From assembly GCF_004339015.1 (NCBI RefSeq), contig NZ_SMFQ01000004.1, positions 62,001 to 126,000 on the forward strand: a stretch of 64,000 bases of DNA, given 5' to 3'. Origin of the DNA: Cocleimonas flava. GTDB taxonomy: Bacteria > Pseudomonadota > Gammaproteobacteria > Thiotrichales > Thiotrichaceae. Positions 9,217 through 17,070 of the stretch are shown piece by piece; positions within the stretch are counted from its first letter, which is position 1; each line of letters starts with the position of its first letter. The notes under the pieces were generated by a model. The model was given only the letters and a program-made list of their open reading frames with translations, was not told the origin of the DNA and ran no database searches. The position numbers and the translations under genes were made by a program.

Positions 9217-10869
9217 ATGTCTACAACAACGACCGACTTACAAGACGAGATCGATACATTAGAAGGATCTCATGACGACCATCACCATGGACCTGAAAAG
9301 GGTTTAATGCGCTGGGTTAAAACGACCAACCATAAAGATATAGGTACACTTTATATATGGTTTGCCTTCTCTATGCTGCTAATCGGCGGCGCTATGGCAA
9401 TGGTGATCAGGGCTGAATTATTCATGCCCGGGATCCAACTGGTTGACCCGCAATTCTTTAATCAAATGACCACCTTACACGGTTTGATTATGGTATTCGG
9501 TGCGATTATGCCGGCTTTCGTAGGCTTGGCAAACTGGCAGATTCCACTGATGATTGGCGCCAAGGATATGGCACTCCCAAGAATGAATAACTGGAGTTTC
9601 TGGATTCTACCTTTCGCAGGCATGATGCTTATTAGTACATTATTCATGGAAGGTGGCGGACCAGCATTTGGCTGGACATTCTACGCCCCTCTTTCTACTA
9701 CATTTGCTCCAGACAGTACTGACTTCTTTATCTTTGCTGTTCACATGCTTGGTTTCTCATCAATCATGGGTGCAATCAATGTAATCGCAACCATCATGAA
9801 TATGCGTGCTCCAGACATGAAATACATGGACATGCCTTTATTCGTATGGACATGGTTGATTACAGCATTCCTACTGATCGCGGCGATGCCAGTACTTGCA
9901 GGCGCGGTCACCATGATGCTGACAGACCGCAACTTCGGTACCAGCTTCTTTGATGCAGCAGGTGGTGGTGACCCGGTGATGTTCCAGCACATATTCTGGT
10001 TCTTTGGTCATCCTGAAGTTTATATCATGATCCTTCCAGCATTTGGTGTTGTCTCCCAAATCATACCGACCTTTGCACGAAAACCGTTGTTTGGTTATAG
10101 CTCGATGGTTTATGCAACCGCTTCAATCGCTTTACTTTCGTTTGTAGTTTGGGCGCATCACATGTTCTTAACGGGCATGCCTATCGCAGGTCAGCTTTAC
10201 TTTATGTATGCAACGATCATGATTTCTGTTCCCACAGGTGTAAAAGTCTTTAACTGGGTTACTACCATGTGGCGTGGCTCAATGACATTTGAAACACCGA
10301 TGTTATGGGCTGTAGCTTTTGTAATACTATTCACTATTGGTGGCTTCTCAGGATTGATGTTGGGCATCGCGCCAGCTGACATTCAATACCATGACACTTA
10401 TTTCGTTGTAGCGCATTTCCACTATGTACTGGTTACTGGCGCCCTATTCTCCATCATTGCAGCAGTATTCTACTGGTTGCCAAAATGGTGTGGAAATATG
10501 TACAACGAGAAACTCGCCAAGATACACTTCTGGTGGGCTGTTATTTCAGTTAACGTTTTGTTCTTCCCACAACACTTCCTAGGTCTTGCAGGTATGCCAC
10601 GTCGTATTCCTGATTATTCTCTACAGTTTGCTGATTTCAATATGATTTCAAGTATTGGTGGTTTTGCCTTCGGAGCTTCTTTCATTCTTCTTACTTACAT
10701 CATTGTTGACTGTATTCGCAACGGCAAGCCTGTAAAAGAAGATAGAGTCTGGGATAGCGCTAAAGGCCTTGAGTGGACGGTTGCTACACCAGCTCCTTAC
10801 CACACCTTCGATAACCCACCTTCAAAGAAAGTTATTCTTGAAGAATCAAGCCACATTGGTGAGCACTAA
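9217..10869 (+). CDS. coxA: Cytochrome c oxidase subunit I
   Basis: This is the catalytic heme-copper subunit, with 12 or more membrane helices over 550 residues; it reduces oxygen to water and pumps protons. The ligands are visible: H88 and H402 for the low-spin heme, H400 for heme a3, and H265, H314 and H315 for CuB. H265 and Y269 (WFFGHPEVYI) form the A-type His-Tyr pair, and E267 in the same motif is the usual proton-pathway glutamate. A histidine-rich N-terminal tail (DDHHHG) precedes the first helix. It lies 11 bases after coxB, in the same operon. Confidence 0.98.
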   Translation: MSTTTTDLQDEIDTLEGSHDDHHHGPEKGLMRWVKTTNHKDIGTLYIWFAFSMLLIGGAMAMVIRAELFMPGIQLVDPQFFNQMTTLHGLIMVFGAIMPAFVGLANWQIPLMIGAKDMALPRMNNWSFWILPFAGMMLISTLFMEGGGPAFGWTFYAPLSTTFAPDSTDFFIFAVHMLGFSSIMGAINVIATIMNMRAPDMKYMDMPLFVWTWLITAFLLIAAMPVLAGAVTMMLTDRNFGTSFFDAAGGGDPVMFQHIFWFFGHPEVYIMILPAFGVVSQIIPTFARKPLFGYSSMVYATASIALLSFVVWAHHMFLTGMPIAGQLYFMYATIMISVPTGVKVFNWVTTMWRGSMTFETPMLWAVAFVILFTIGGFSGLMLGIAPADIQYHDTYFVVAHFHYVLVTGALFSIIAAVFYWLPKWCGNMYNEKLAKIHFWWAVISVNVLFFPQHFLGLAGMPRRIPDYSLQFADFNMISSIGGFAFGASFILLTYIIVDCIRNGKPVKEDRVWDSAKGLEWTVATPAPYHTFDNPPSKKVILEESSHIGEH

Positions 10870-10871
10870 TC

Positions 10872-11015
10872 ATGACATCTTCAAATAAATACAGTGGTCT
10901 AACGGAAGAGCAACTCCTCGCAAAACAACGCGCAGGGGCAAGAATCACCGCGACAATAGTGGGTGTCATAGCTCTTGCCATATTTATCTTCACTCTTTAT
11001 ATGCAAGGCAGATAG
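10872..11015 (+). CDS. Small single-helix oxidase-cluster protein (47 residues)
   Basis: A short ORF runs from an ATG two bases after the coxA stop to a TAG at 11013-11015. Its 47 residues have a polar N-terminus (LTEEQLLAKQR) and one transmembrane helix (about residues 25-43, ending TLYMQGR). Tiny membrane proteins at this place between coxA and ctaG are common in proteobacterial oxidase operons and are usually called cytochrome oxidase small assembly proteins. The tight spacing and the hydrophobic helix support it as a real gene, and it is easy to miss because of its size. Function is inferred only from context. Confidence 0.75.
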   Translation: MTSSNKYSGLTEEQLLAKQRAGARITATIVGVIALAIFIFTLYMQGR

Positions 11016-11032
11016 GACTTTATAGAAATAAT

Positions 11033-11590
11033 ATGGGCCAACAAAAACAAACAATCAGTAAAGCTTTTTGGGTCAAACTTTTCTTTGTCCCATTAGGCAT
11101 GTTTGGTTTTGCTTTTGCCTTGGTGCCTTTATACGACACATTTTGCGACATTACGGGCTTGAATGGTCGGACTAGTAGTTCCAGCTATGAAGGGCAACCT
11201 ATATCAGTGGATGAAAGCAGAACAATTACGGTTGATTTTCTAGCCGCTACAGCTCCAGGTTTCCCGGTTAAATTTTACCCAATGACGACCACCATGAAGG
11301 TAGTTCCCGGAAAACTTTATACCATTAATTATTACGCAGAAAATAGATCTAATGACGTCATTATTGGGCAGGCAGTTCCTAGTGTAGCACCCGGTGAAGC
11401 AGCATCCCATCTTAAAAAACTAGAATGTTTTTGTTTCAACAATCAAAAATTTGAACCCAAACAACCTATTGAAATGCCCGTCAGATTTTTTGTTGATAGT
11501 GAGATCGGAAAGGATATTTATAACATCACTTTATCTTATAATTTTATAAAAGTTAAAGATGCGGCCACCGAAGGTGTGGCTGGACTCTAA
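11033..11590 (+). CDS. ctaG: Cytochrome c oxidase assembly protein CtaG/Cox11
   Basis: This copper chaperone delivers Cu to the CuB site of subunit I. The 185-residue protein has one N-terminal membrane anchor (about 12-32) and a periplasmic immunoglobulin-like domain with the copper-binding CFCF motif in KKLECFCFNNQKF. The conserved PLYDTFCDITGLNG after the anchor is also present. It lies between coxA and coxC, the normal gammaproteobacterial order, and co-transcription is evident from the short gaps. Confidence 0.96.
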   Translation: MGQQKQTISKAFWVKLFFVPLGMFGFAFALVPLYDTFCDITGLNGRTSSSSYEGQPISVDESRTITVDFLAATAPGFPVKFYPMTTTMKVVPGKLYTINYYAENRSNDVIIGQAVPSVAPGEAASHLKKLECFCFNNQKFEPKQPIEMPVRFFVDSEIGKDIYNITLSYNFIKVKDAATEGVAGL

Positions 11591-11608
11591 CAGGAGGAGA
11601 TTAATAGC

Positions 11609-12481
11609 ATGCAATCTAGAGAAGAGTATTACGTTCCGAGTGGAAGCTACTGGCCGATTGTAGGGTCAATAGGTATGTTCGCGTTATTAGGAGGATTTGC
11701 TGGCTCTTTGCATGGCAGCATGGCAGGCACAGTAGGCATGATACTGGGCTTTGGCATCATTATTTTCATGGTATTTGGCTGGATGGGCCAAGTGGTTCAT
11801 GAAAGTGAAACAGGTGATTACAACTTACAAGTTGATAAGTCTTTTAGAATGGGAATGGCCTGGTTTATTTTCTCAGAAGTCATGTTCTTCGCCGCATTTT
11901 TTGGCGCCCTATTTTATGCTCGCCAACTATCCGTACCATGGCTGGGTGGTGAAGGGAATAATGCCTTTACCAATCAATTTCTCTGGCCTGAATTCAAATC
12001 TGTATGGCCTTTAATTCAAATGCCAGATGCATCAAACTTTTCTGTGCCCAAAGGCATCATTGATGCATGGCATCTTCCTGCATTAAATACCATAACCTTA
12101 TTAACCAGTGGCGCTACCTTAACCTGGGCGCATTGGGCACTGATGAATAAAAACCGTAATCAGTTAATTGGCGGTTTAATAGCAACCATCGTACTGGGTG
12201 TTATTTTCCTGGGATTACAAGTTTCTGAGTACATGGAAGCTTATCAGCACTTAGACTTAAAATTAACTTCTGGTATTTATGGAAGTACTTTCTTCATGTT
12301 GACAGGATTCCATGGGTTCCATGTAACATTGGGTGTACTGATGCTGATTGTCATATTGATGCGATGCATCCGTGGACATTTCAATAATGAACGTCATTTC
12401 GGGTTTGAAGCAGTCGCCTGGTACTGGCATTTCGTTGACGTTGTATGGCTTGGTTTGTTCGTTGTTGTTTACTGGTTATAA
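11609..12481 (+). CDS. coxC: Cytochrome c oxidase subunit III
   Basis: Subunit III stabilises the oxidase core in the membrane and has no metal centre. The 290-residue polytopic protein carries family patterns such as YYVPSGSYWPIVGS at the start, FSEVMFFAAFFGALFYAR, TGFHGFHVTLGVLML and AVAWYWHFVDVVWLGLF at the end. A strong AGGAGGAG precedes the ATG. It follows ctaG by 18 bases in the same operon. Confidence 0.97.
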   Translation: MQSREEYYVPSGSYWPIVGSIGMFALLGGFAGSLHGSMAGTVGMILGFGIIIFMVFGWMGQVVHESETGDYNLQVDKSFRMGMAWFIFSEVMFFAAFFGALFYARQLSVPWLGGEGNNAFTNQFLWPEFKSVWPLIQMPDASNFSVPKGIIDAWHLPALNTITLLTSGATLTWAHWALMNKNRNQLIGGLIATIVLGVIFLGLQVSEYMEAYQHLDLKLTSGIYGSTFFMLTGFHGFHVTLGVLMLIVILMRCIRGHFNNERHFGFEAVAWYWHFVDVVWLGLFVVVYWL

Positions 12482-12552
12482 GTTGTAAGCAAAAAAAACA
12501 ACATAATCAATTTAAGATTTTTTAAGAATATAGTGAGAGCTGAACCAAACTA

Positions 12553-12753
12553 ATGAAGTACCTAATTCTTGTTTTCTTTATCTTCATTTTTTACAGCCTC
12601 GGCTCTGCATTGTATTACATGATGAAAGATGGCGATGGTTCAAAGCGTATGGTTAAAGCATTGACCATGCGTGTTGGAATATCCATTGCCCTCTTCATAT
12701 TTTTACTTTTTGCTTTTTGGATGGGATGGATAAAACCAACAGGTGTTGCATAG
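12553..12753 (+). CDS. DUF2909 family twin-helix membrane protein
   Basis: The 66-residue protein has two hydrophobic helices (about 3-22 and 40-60) joined by a polar loop with DGDGSKRMVKALTMRV, typical of DUF2909 small proteins found next to SURF1 in oxidase clusters. Function is unknown; a part in oxidase assembly is inferred from position. It starts 71 bases after coxC and ends 3 bases before the SURF1 ATG. Confidence 0.88.
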   Translation: MKYLILVFFIFIFYSLGSALYYMMKDGDGSKRMVKALTMRVGISIALFIFLLFAFWMGWIKPTGVA

Positions 12754-12756
12754 AAG

Positions 12757-13545
12757 ATGGCTGGTTTGCAAGTTCGAGTATCACACTATGTTTTTACTCC
12801 AAAATTAGTACCAACACTTGTCACACTCGTTCTTTTTCCAGTTCTAATTTCACTGGGTCTTTGGCAGTTAGATAGAGCTGATGAAAAAAGAGAGATTGAT
12901 AACGGCATTCAATTAGCCATAGCTAAAACACCACTTAAATTAAATGAGACAACATTAGCAACCAAAGAGTCTGAACAAATACTCCTTAAAGAAGTGTATA
13001 GACCGGCAACCGTAAAAGGCAAATACGACAATAACAATCAGTTTTTATTAGATAACAGAACACATCTGGGTAAACCTGGATACCACGTTTTAACGCCTTT
13101 TTTGTTTGAGAACACATCAGATTCAAACAACAAAAGTCCAGCTTACGCAGTTTTAATAAATCGCGGATGGATAACGTATAACGGCACAAGAGACAACATA
13201 CCAAGTATTGTGATAGAGAATAACACTCGCGAAATACTAGGACAGATTAAACAAGTATCAGAAGCAATAGTATTAAACGATGATGATAAAAATGCAGTAC
13301 AGAAGAGTAATAACCCTAAACTGATTCAGTCGATTCAGATCTCTGAGCTAAACAAGGAGTTAGATTACCCATTACTGCCCATTATTATCGAGTTAAACAA
13401 ACAAGAAAAAGATGGTTTTATTAGAGAATGGCAACCCTACTACGGCAGTATCGATAAGCATAATGCCTATGCCTTACAATGGTTTGCGATGGCAGCAATA
13501 CTATTGTTTTTATTTATTAGATTAAATACTAAAAAAACTGAATGA
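12757..13545 (+). CDS. SURF1 family cytochrome oxidase biogenesis protein
   Basis: This is a SURF1/Shy1-type inner-membrane protein that assists heme a insertion into subunit I. Its 262 residues are framed by two helices: PTLVTLVLFPVLISLGLWQL near the N-terminus with the family WQLDRADEK, and a C-terminal helix after the conserved HNAYALQWFAMA. Between them lies the periplasmic domain with FLLDNRTHLGKPGYHVLTP and LINRGWI. It lies directly after DUF2909 in the oxidase operon. Confidence 0.95.
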   Translation: MAGLQVRVSHYVFTPKLVPTLVTLVLFPVLISLGLWQLDRADEKREIDNGIQLAIAKTPLKLNETTLATKESEQILLKEVYRPATVKGKYDNNNQFLLDNRTHLGKPGYHVLTPFLFENTSDSNNKSPAYAVLINRGWITYNGTRDNIPSIVIENNTREILGQIKQVSEAIVLNDDDKNAVQKSNNPKLIQSIQISELNKELDYPLLPIIIELNKQEKDGFIREWQPYYGSIDKHNAYALQWFAMAAILLFLFIRLNTKKTE

Positions 13546-13569
13546 CATATTTTTTAAAGGAGAAGACCT

Positions 13570-14586
13570 ATGTCGGGTTCACACGAAAAATTACCTAAGT
13601 TATTTTGGGTGCAGATTGTTCTGGTAGTCATAGTAGGTGTCTTATATCTACTTGCACCAGAAGCAACTAAACATGTTGCTGAAGCAAGTTCAGAAGTAAA
13701 GCCTGTCGTTAAAAAGGCTCAACAAACACTTGCCCCCATTGGTAATGTAGAAGCTAAAGCTGATGAAGTTGCTGGCTCCGCTGTGGCTCGTTCAGGAGAA
13801 TCGATCTACAAAGAAACTTGTGGCACCTGTCACAATACAGGTATTGCCAATGCACCCAAGATTGACGATAAAGCGGCATGGGAAACACGCATGACTAATG
13901 GCGTCGATGGCTTGGTTAAAACAGCTATTGCAGGTAAAGGTGCTATGCCGGCTAAAGGTGGCAACCCTGCAATTACTGATGAAGAAATAAAAGAAACAAT
14001 TATTTACATGCTCAAATCTGCAGGTATAGAAGCTGATACCGAAGCAAAAGAAGAAACCGCAGCAACGTCAGCAGAAGATACAGATACGGAGGCAACAACT
14101 GCACCTGTTGCGGCAGCCGCAACTACAATGGCTAAAGAACCTGAAACTCCGACTGCACCAACAGCGCCGGCTGCACCAGAACCTACAACAGCACCGGTGG
14201 TAACCACGGAAGCGCCTGAAGCGCCAACAGTGGCAGAAACTGAAGCGCCCACAGCACCTGAGCAAGAAGTCACTAAAAAGGAAACACCTAAAGCCCCAGA
14301 GCCTATGGCAGTTGCGCAAACTGAAGAAGCGCCAAAAGCTGATTTAGCCAAAGGTGAAAAAGTCTACAATAGTTCCTGTTTTGCCTGTCACGCATCTGGC
14401 GTTGCGGGTTCACCTAAACTTGGGGATGTCGCTGCATGGGAACCACGCTTGGCGTCTGGCAGTGAGGCAATGTACGCATCGGCAATTAACGGAAAAGGTG
14501 TAATGCCACCCAAAGGTGGAAACCTGGGACTTTCTGATGAAGATGTAAAAGCAGCTGTTGATTATATGTCAGCTAACTCTCAGTAA
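13570..14586 (+). CDS. Membrane-anchored diheme cytochrome c (c5-type domains)
   Basis: The 338-residue protein has an N-terminal membrane anchor (about 12-29), a first cytochrome c domain with CGTCH at 84-88, a long linker of about 110 residues rich in Ala, Pro, Thr and Glu, and a second domain with CFACH at 270-274. Both domains share the c5-like pattern (A/G)xPK(I/L)xDxAAWExR and KGxMPxKGGN, which shows duplication. It is the last gene of the oxidase operon, with AAAGGAGAAG before its ATG, and could deliver electrons from the bc1 complex to the caa3 oxidase. The linker is low complexity and may differ in length between strains. Confidence 0.93.
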   Translation: MSGSHEKLPKLFWVQIVLVVIVGVLYLLAPEATKHVAEASSEVKPVVKKAQQTLAPIGNVEAKADEVAGSAVARSGESIYKETCGTCHNTGIANAPKIDDKAAWETRMTNGVDGLVKTAIAGKGAMPAKGGNPAITDEEIKETIIYMLKSAGIEADTEAKEETAATSAEDTDTEATTAPVAAAATTMAKEPETPTAPTAPAAPEPTTAPVVTTEAPEAPTVAETEAPTAPEQEVTKKETPKAPEPMAVAQTEEAPKADLAKGEKVYNSSCFACHASGVAGSPKLGDVAAWEPRLASGSEAMYASAINGKGVMPPKGGNLGLSDEDVKAAVDYMSANSQ

Positions 14587-14600
14587 TCTTTCTCTAAAAT

Positions 14601-14641
14601 AAAAAAATCCCCAGACAAACATGTGTTGTCTAGGGATTTTT
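14601..14641. terminator. Bidirectional terminator after the oxidase operon
   Basis: AAAATCCC and AGACAA pair with TTGTCT and GGGATTTT around a short loop, with T-runs on both strands. It ends the oxidase operon and also lies just beyond the stop of the convergent DUF1820 gene. No C6 repeat is present here. Confidence 0.92.
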
Positions 14642-14679
14642 TATGGATAACGTTTCTGTAGTAGTAATTGAGTCTCTGC

Positions 14680-15012
14680 TTAAACTCTATCTCTTCCGCC
14701 TTTGTTACCACCCGGAAACGAAGAAACATTCCCCGTATTACCCGGATCTTTAATTTTACACATGCCCTGCTCTTTAACTTCGTCTATACGAATAACGGCA
14801 TGCATTGGAATAAAACTTCTCTTTACTGAATTAAACTCAGCTTTTAACTTTTCTTCAGAAGGATCAATAACCAACTCACTCTGACTACCAAAGACAATTT
14901 CTTCAATCGTAAGAAACCCATAAAGATCTGATTCATAGACTTGTTTCGCAAACAACTCGTAAACCTTATCTTGGTTATAGTAGGATATTTTAAATAATCT
15001 TGATTCTTCCAT
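14680..15012 (-). CDS. DUF1820 family protein
   Basis: This 110-residue soluble protein matches the DUF1820 pattern: an N-terminal KISYYNQDKVYELFAKQVY, LYGFLTIEEIVFG, VIDPSEEKLKAEF and the conserved SFIPMHAVIRIDEV, ending in a Gly/Pro-rich tail. The family is widespread in gammaproteobacteria with no established function. It is a single gene convergent with the oxidase operon. The start at 15012 lacks a clear Shine-Dalgarno but fits the family N-terminus. Confidence 0.88.
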   Translation of the reverse strand: MEESRLFKISYYNQDKVYELFAKQVYESDLYGFLTIEEIVFGSQSELVIDPSEEKLKAEFNSVKRSFIPMHAVIRIDEVKEQGMCKIKDPGNTGNVSSFPGGNKGGRDRV

Positions 15013-15081
15013 GGTGCAGTACTTTATAGCAAATCGTTAAGGATCGCCTTTGTATCAGAAAACACCCTGCAATGCACTCTT

Positions 15082-15112
15082 AAAAAAGCCCTGTAAGTGG
15101 GGGGGTGTATTT
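15082..15112 (-). repeat. C7 interspersed repeat, copy 3
   Basis: On the minus strand ACACCCCCCCACTTACAGG is followed by GCTTTTTT. Its plus-strand core AAGTGGGGGGGTGT is identical to the 14-mers found inside cyoE and the indolepyruvate oxidoreductase gene. The left arm no longer pairs well. It lies in a divergent gap. Confidence 0.85.
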
Positions 15113-15245
15113 TAGTGTTTGTACTAAGGTAGGTATACTCGGTGTATTGATTCTTAAGTTAACAATATTCTGCTGAATTCTGTATTTCTTAATTGAATAA
15201 TTAGGGGACTTAATATCGTTCTTTAAGAATACCGTTCAGAAGAAA

Positions 15246-15366
15246 TTCCATGATTTTTGAGTAAACATGGAACTAATGATTAGCATTCGAATCATATTAA
15301 TAATCAACTGAGGCGACTAAAACGAAAGTCGTATCTTGTGACTTGATTACATAGCTGGGGAGCTAT
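15246..15366. ncRNA. Chain of hairpins, candidate structured RNA or leader
   Basis: Consecutive perfect inverted repeats are seen. TTCCATG (15246-15252) pairs with CATGGAA (15266-15272), and ATGATT (15276) with AATCAT (15290). TAATCAA (15301-15307) pairs with TTGATTA (15343-15349) and encloses CGACT (15314)/AGTCG (15327). ATAGCT (15351) pairs with AGCTAT (15361) around a GGGG loop. Density and nesting suggest a folded RNA, about 265 bases before the DUF1800 start. It matches no riboswitch class I can name; the strand is assumed, not shown. Confidence 0.35.
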
Positions 15367-15631
15367 CCTTCTATTGGGCATCTAGAACTATAAAAACAGA
15401 TAAAATCACGATAAAGAAACAACGAATACAACATGTTATATCAATCAATAATCTAACTATAGATAAAACCTTATCGTTAGATTTATCAGCATAGTTGCTA
15501 TTACAGCGTTTATTAAACTATTTGTTTCATGTTATTAGCTATATTTTTATGACATTGCCCTTAAAGAGTAATCAGACAAAGACTTTAAATCAGTCCTCAG
15601 AAAGAATATTTAGAAAAGAGTATAAAAATAA

Positions 15632-16933
15632 ATGGGCAAACTAAATTTCGACGAAGCACGTCATCTCGCTGCACGCACCGGGATAGGAGCAGAGTGGGAA
15701 ACTATTCAGCGTTTTCAAAACCTGACACGACAACAAGCCATAGAATTTCTTTTAAATAATCGCAATATGCGAACACCGCCGCCGCCTGGTATGAGCCCAT
15801 GGCCCAAGATGGTAAGTTTACGCGGCAATATGCGCCGCAGAAAAATGATCAAGCGTATTTCGCGTGTAGAAGGCAAATCACTGCAAGATTGGTGGGTTAA
15901 GCATTTAACAGAGACACCGTCGCCCTTTTTAGAGCGCATGACTTTGTTCTGGCACAACCACTTTCCATCTTCCATCAAAAAAACCACTCAACCAAGTATG
16001 CTCTACCAGCAAAATTTAATGCTACGCAAACATGCTTTTGGAAACTTTGGTCAAATGCTCCACAATATCGCTAAAGATCCCGCGATGTTGCTATACCTTG
16101 ATGGTTACGAAAACATCAAAGAGGAGCCGAATGAGAACTTTGCACGAGAGTTGCTAGAATTATTTACCATCGGCATCGGTCATTATTCAGAAAATGATAT
16201 GCGCGAAGCTGCGCGAGCTTTTACAGGTTGGAGTATCGATGACAGAAATGGGCGTTTTATCAATAATGCTGCAGATCATGATACCGGGGTAAAAACCTTT
16301 CTGGGCAAGCGCGGTAATTTTAAGGGCGATGACATAGTCAATATCCTACTGCAACACCCAAGAACCGCAGAAACTATCGCAGAAAAAATGTGGAAAGAGT
16401 TTATCAACATCTCGCGTCCCGATGCACGATTCACTAGACAGTGGGCACAGACATTTCGTGCCTCTAATTACGACATCGCCACCCTGCTTCGCGCTGTATT
16501 AACAAGCGAGCCATTCTGGGATAGAAGAAACCGTGGTGGCTTAATTAAGTCTCCCATTGAACTAACTATCGGCACCTTACGCACACTCCCGTATTCACTA
16601 GGTCGCGGCCGAATGGATCTCGCACACAACTTGAGTATTATGGGACAAGCGGTCTTCGAACACCCTAGTGTCAAAGGCTGGGAAGGCGGTACAGACTGGA
16701 TTAGTACACAATCGATTTTGCGTAGAAATTCAATGATGACCAATCTCGCTCGTGGCAACTTAAACGAAAAGAAAAACCGCGGAGGGATTGCACAAAAAAT
16801 GCCAGATATTCCACCGCAAGTATTACGTGAATGGTTGCTCGCTATCGAGCCTTTACAAGCCATGCCGACACAACCCGGCAAACAACGTTTAGCACGTGCA
16901 TTTGTACTCGACCCTGCTTATCAGGTTACCTAG
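15632..16933 (+). CDS. DUF1800 family protein
   Basis: The 433-residue protein matches DUF1800: EARHLAARTGIGAEWETIQ at the start, then MTLFWHNHFPSS, a stretch with YLDGYENIKEEPNENFARELLELF, and AARAFTGWSID. DUF1800 genes almost always pair with a downstream DUF1501 gene, as here. The pair is thought to act in the periplasm or at the surface, but the biochemical role is unsettled. This copy starts directly with the domain and shows no signal peptide, whereas its partner has a Tat signal; either the two are exported together or a further upstream start was missed. No clear Shine-Dalgarno precedes the ATG. Confidence 0.9.
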   Translation: MGKLNFDEARHLAARTGIGAEWETIQRFQNLTRQQAIEFLLNNRNMRTPPPPGMSPWPKMVSLRGNMRRRKMIKRISRVEGKSLQDWWVKHLTETPSPFLERMTLFWHNHFPSSIKKTTQPSMLYQQNLMLRKHAFGNFGQMLHNIAKDPAMLLYLDGYENIKEEPNENFARELLELFTIGIGHYSENDMREAARAFTGWSIDDRNGRFINNAADHDTGVKTFLGKRGNFKGDDIVNILLQHPRTAETIAEKMWKEFINISRPDARFTRQWAQTFRASNYDIATLLRAVLTSEPFWDRRNRGGLIKSPIELTIGTLRTLPYSLGRGRMDLAHNLSIMGQAVFEHPSVKGWEGGTDWISTQSILRRNSMMTNLARGNLNEKKNRGGIAQKMPDIPPQVLREWLLAIEPLQAMPTQPGKQRLARAFVLDPAYQVT

Positions 16934-16982
16934 GCAACATAGATTAAGTAGATTTAAAAAATGATGTACAAACGAAATACAT

Positions 16983-17013
16983 GAGCCACCCCCCTACTTA
17001 CAGGCCTTTTTTC
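16983..17013 (+). repeat. C6 interspersed repeat, copy 4
   Basis: GAGCCACCCCCCTACTTACA followed by GGCC and a T-run lies between the DUF1800 and DUF1501 genes on the same strand. If it terminates, it would separate the two members of what is normally a co-transcribed pair or reduce expression of the second. Confidence 0.87.
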
Positions 17014-17070
17014 TGCGAAGAAATTAAGACTGATAAAAGTAGGTAAAATAATAAATAAACAGAGAATAAT

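Larger units (their letters stand above)
15013..15631. other. Long divergent intergenic region with repeat and hairpin chain
   Basis: This 619-base gap between DUF1820 (minus) and DUF1800 (plus) has no credible ORF. It holds repeat copy 3 and, at 15246-15366, an ordered set of hairpins described separately. The remaining sequence is AT-rich. Confidence 0.7.

Noticed and set aside
14004-14351. Antisense open frames over the diheme cytochrome linker
   Set aside because: Long Ala/Ser/Val- or Cys/Arg-rich shadows of the low-complexity linker, not genes.
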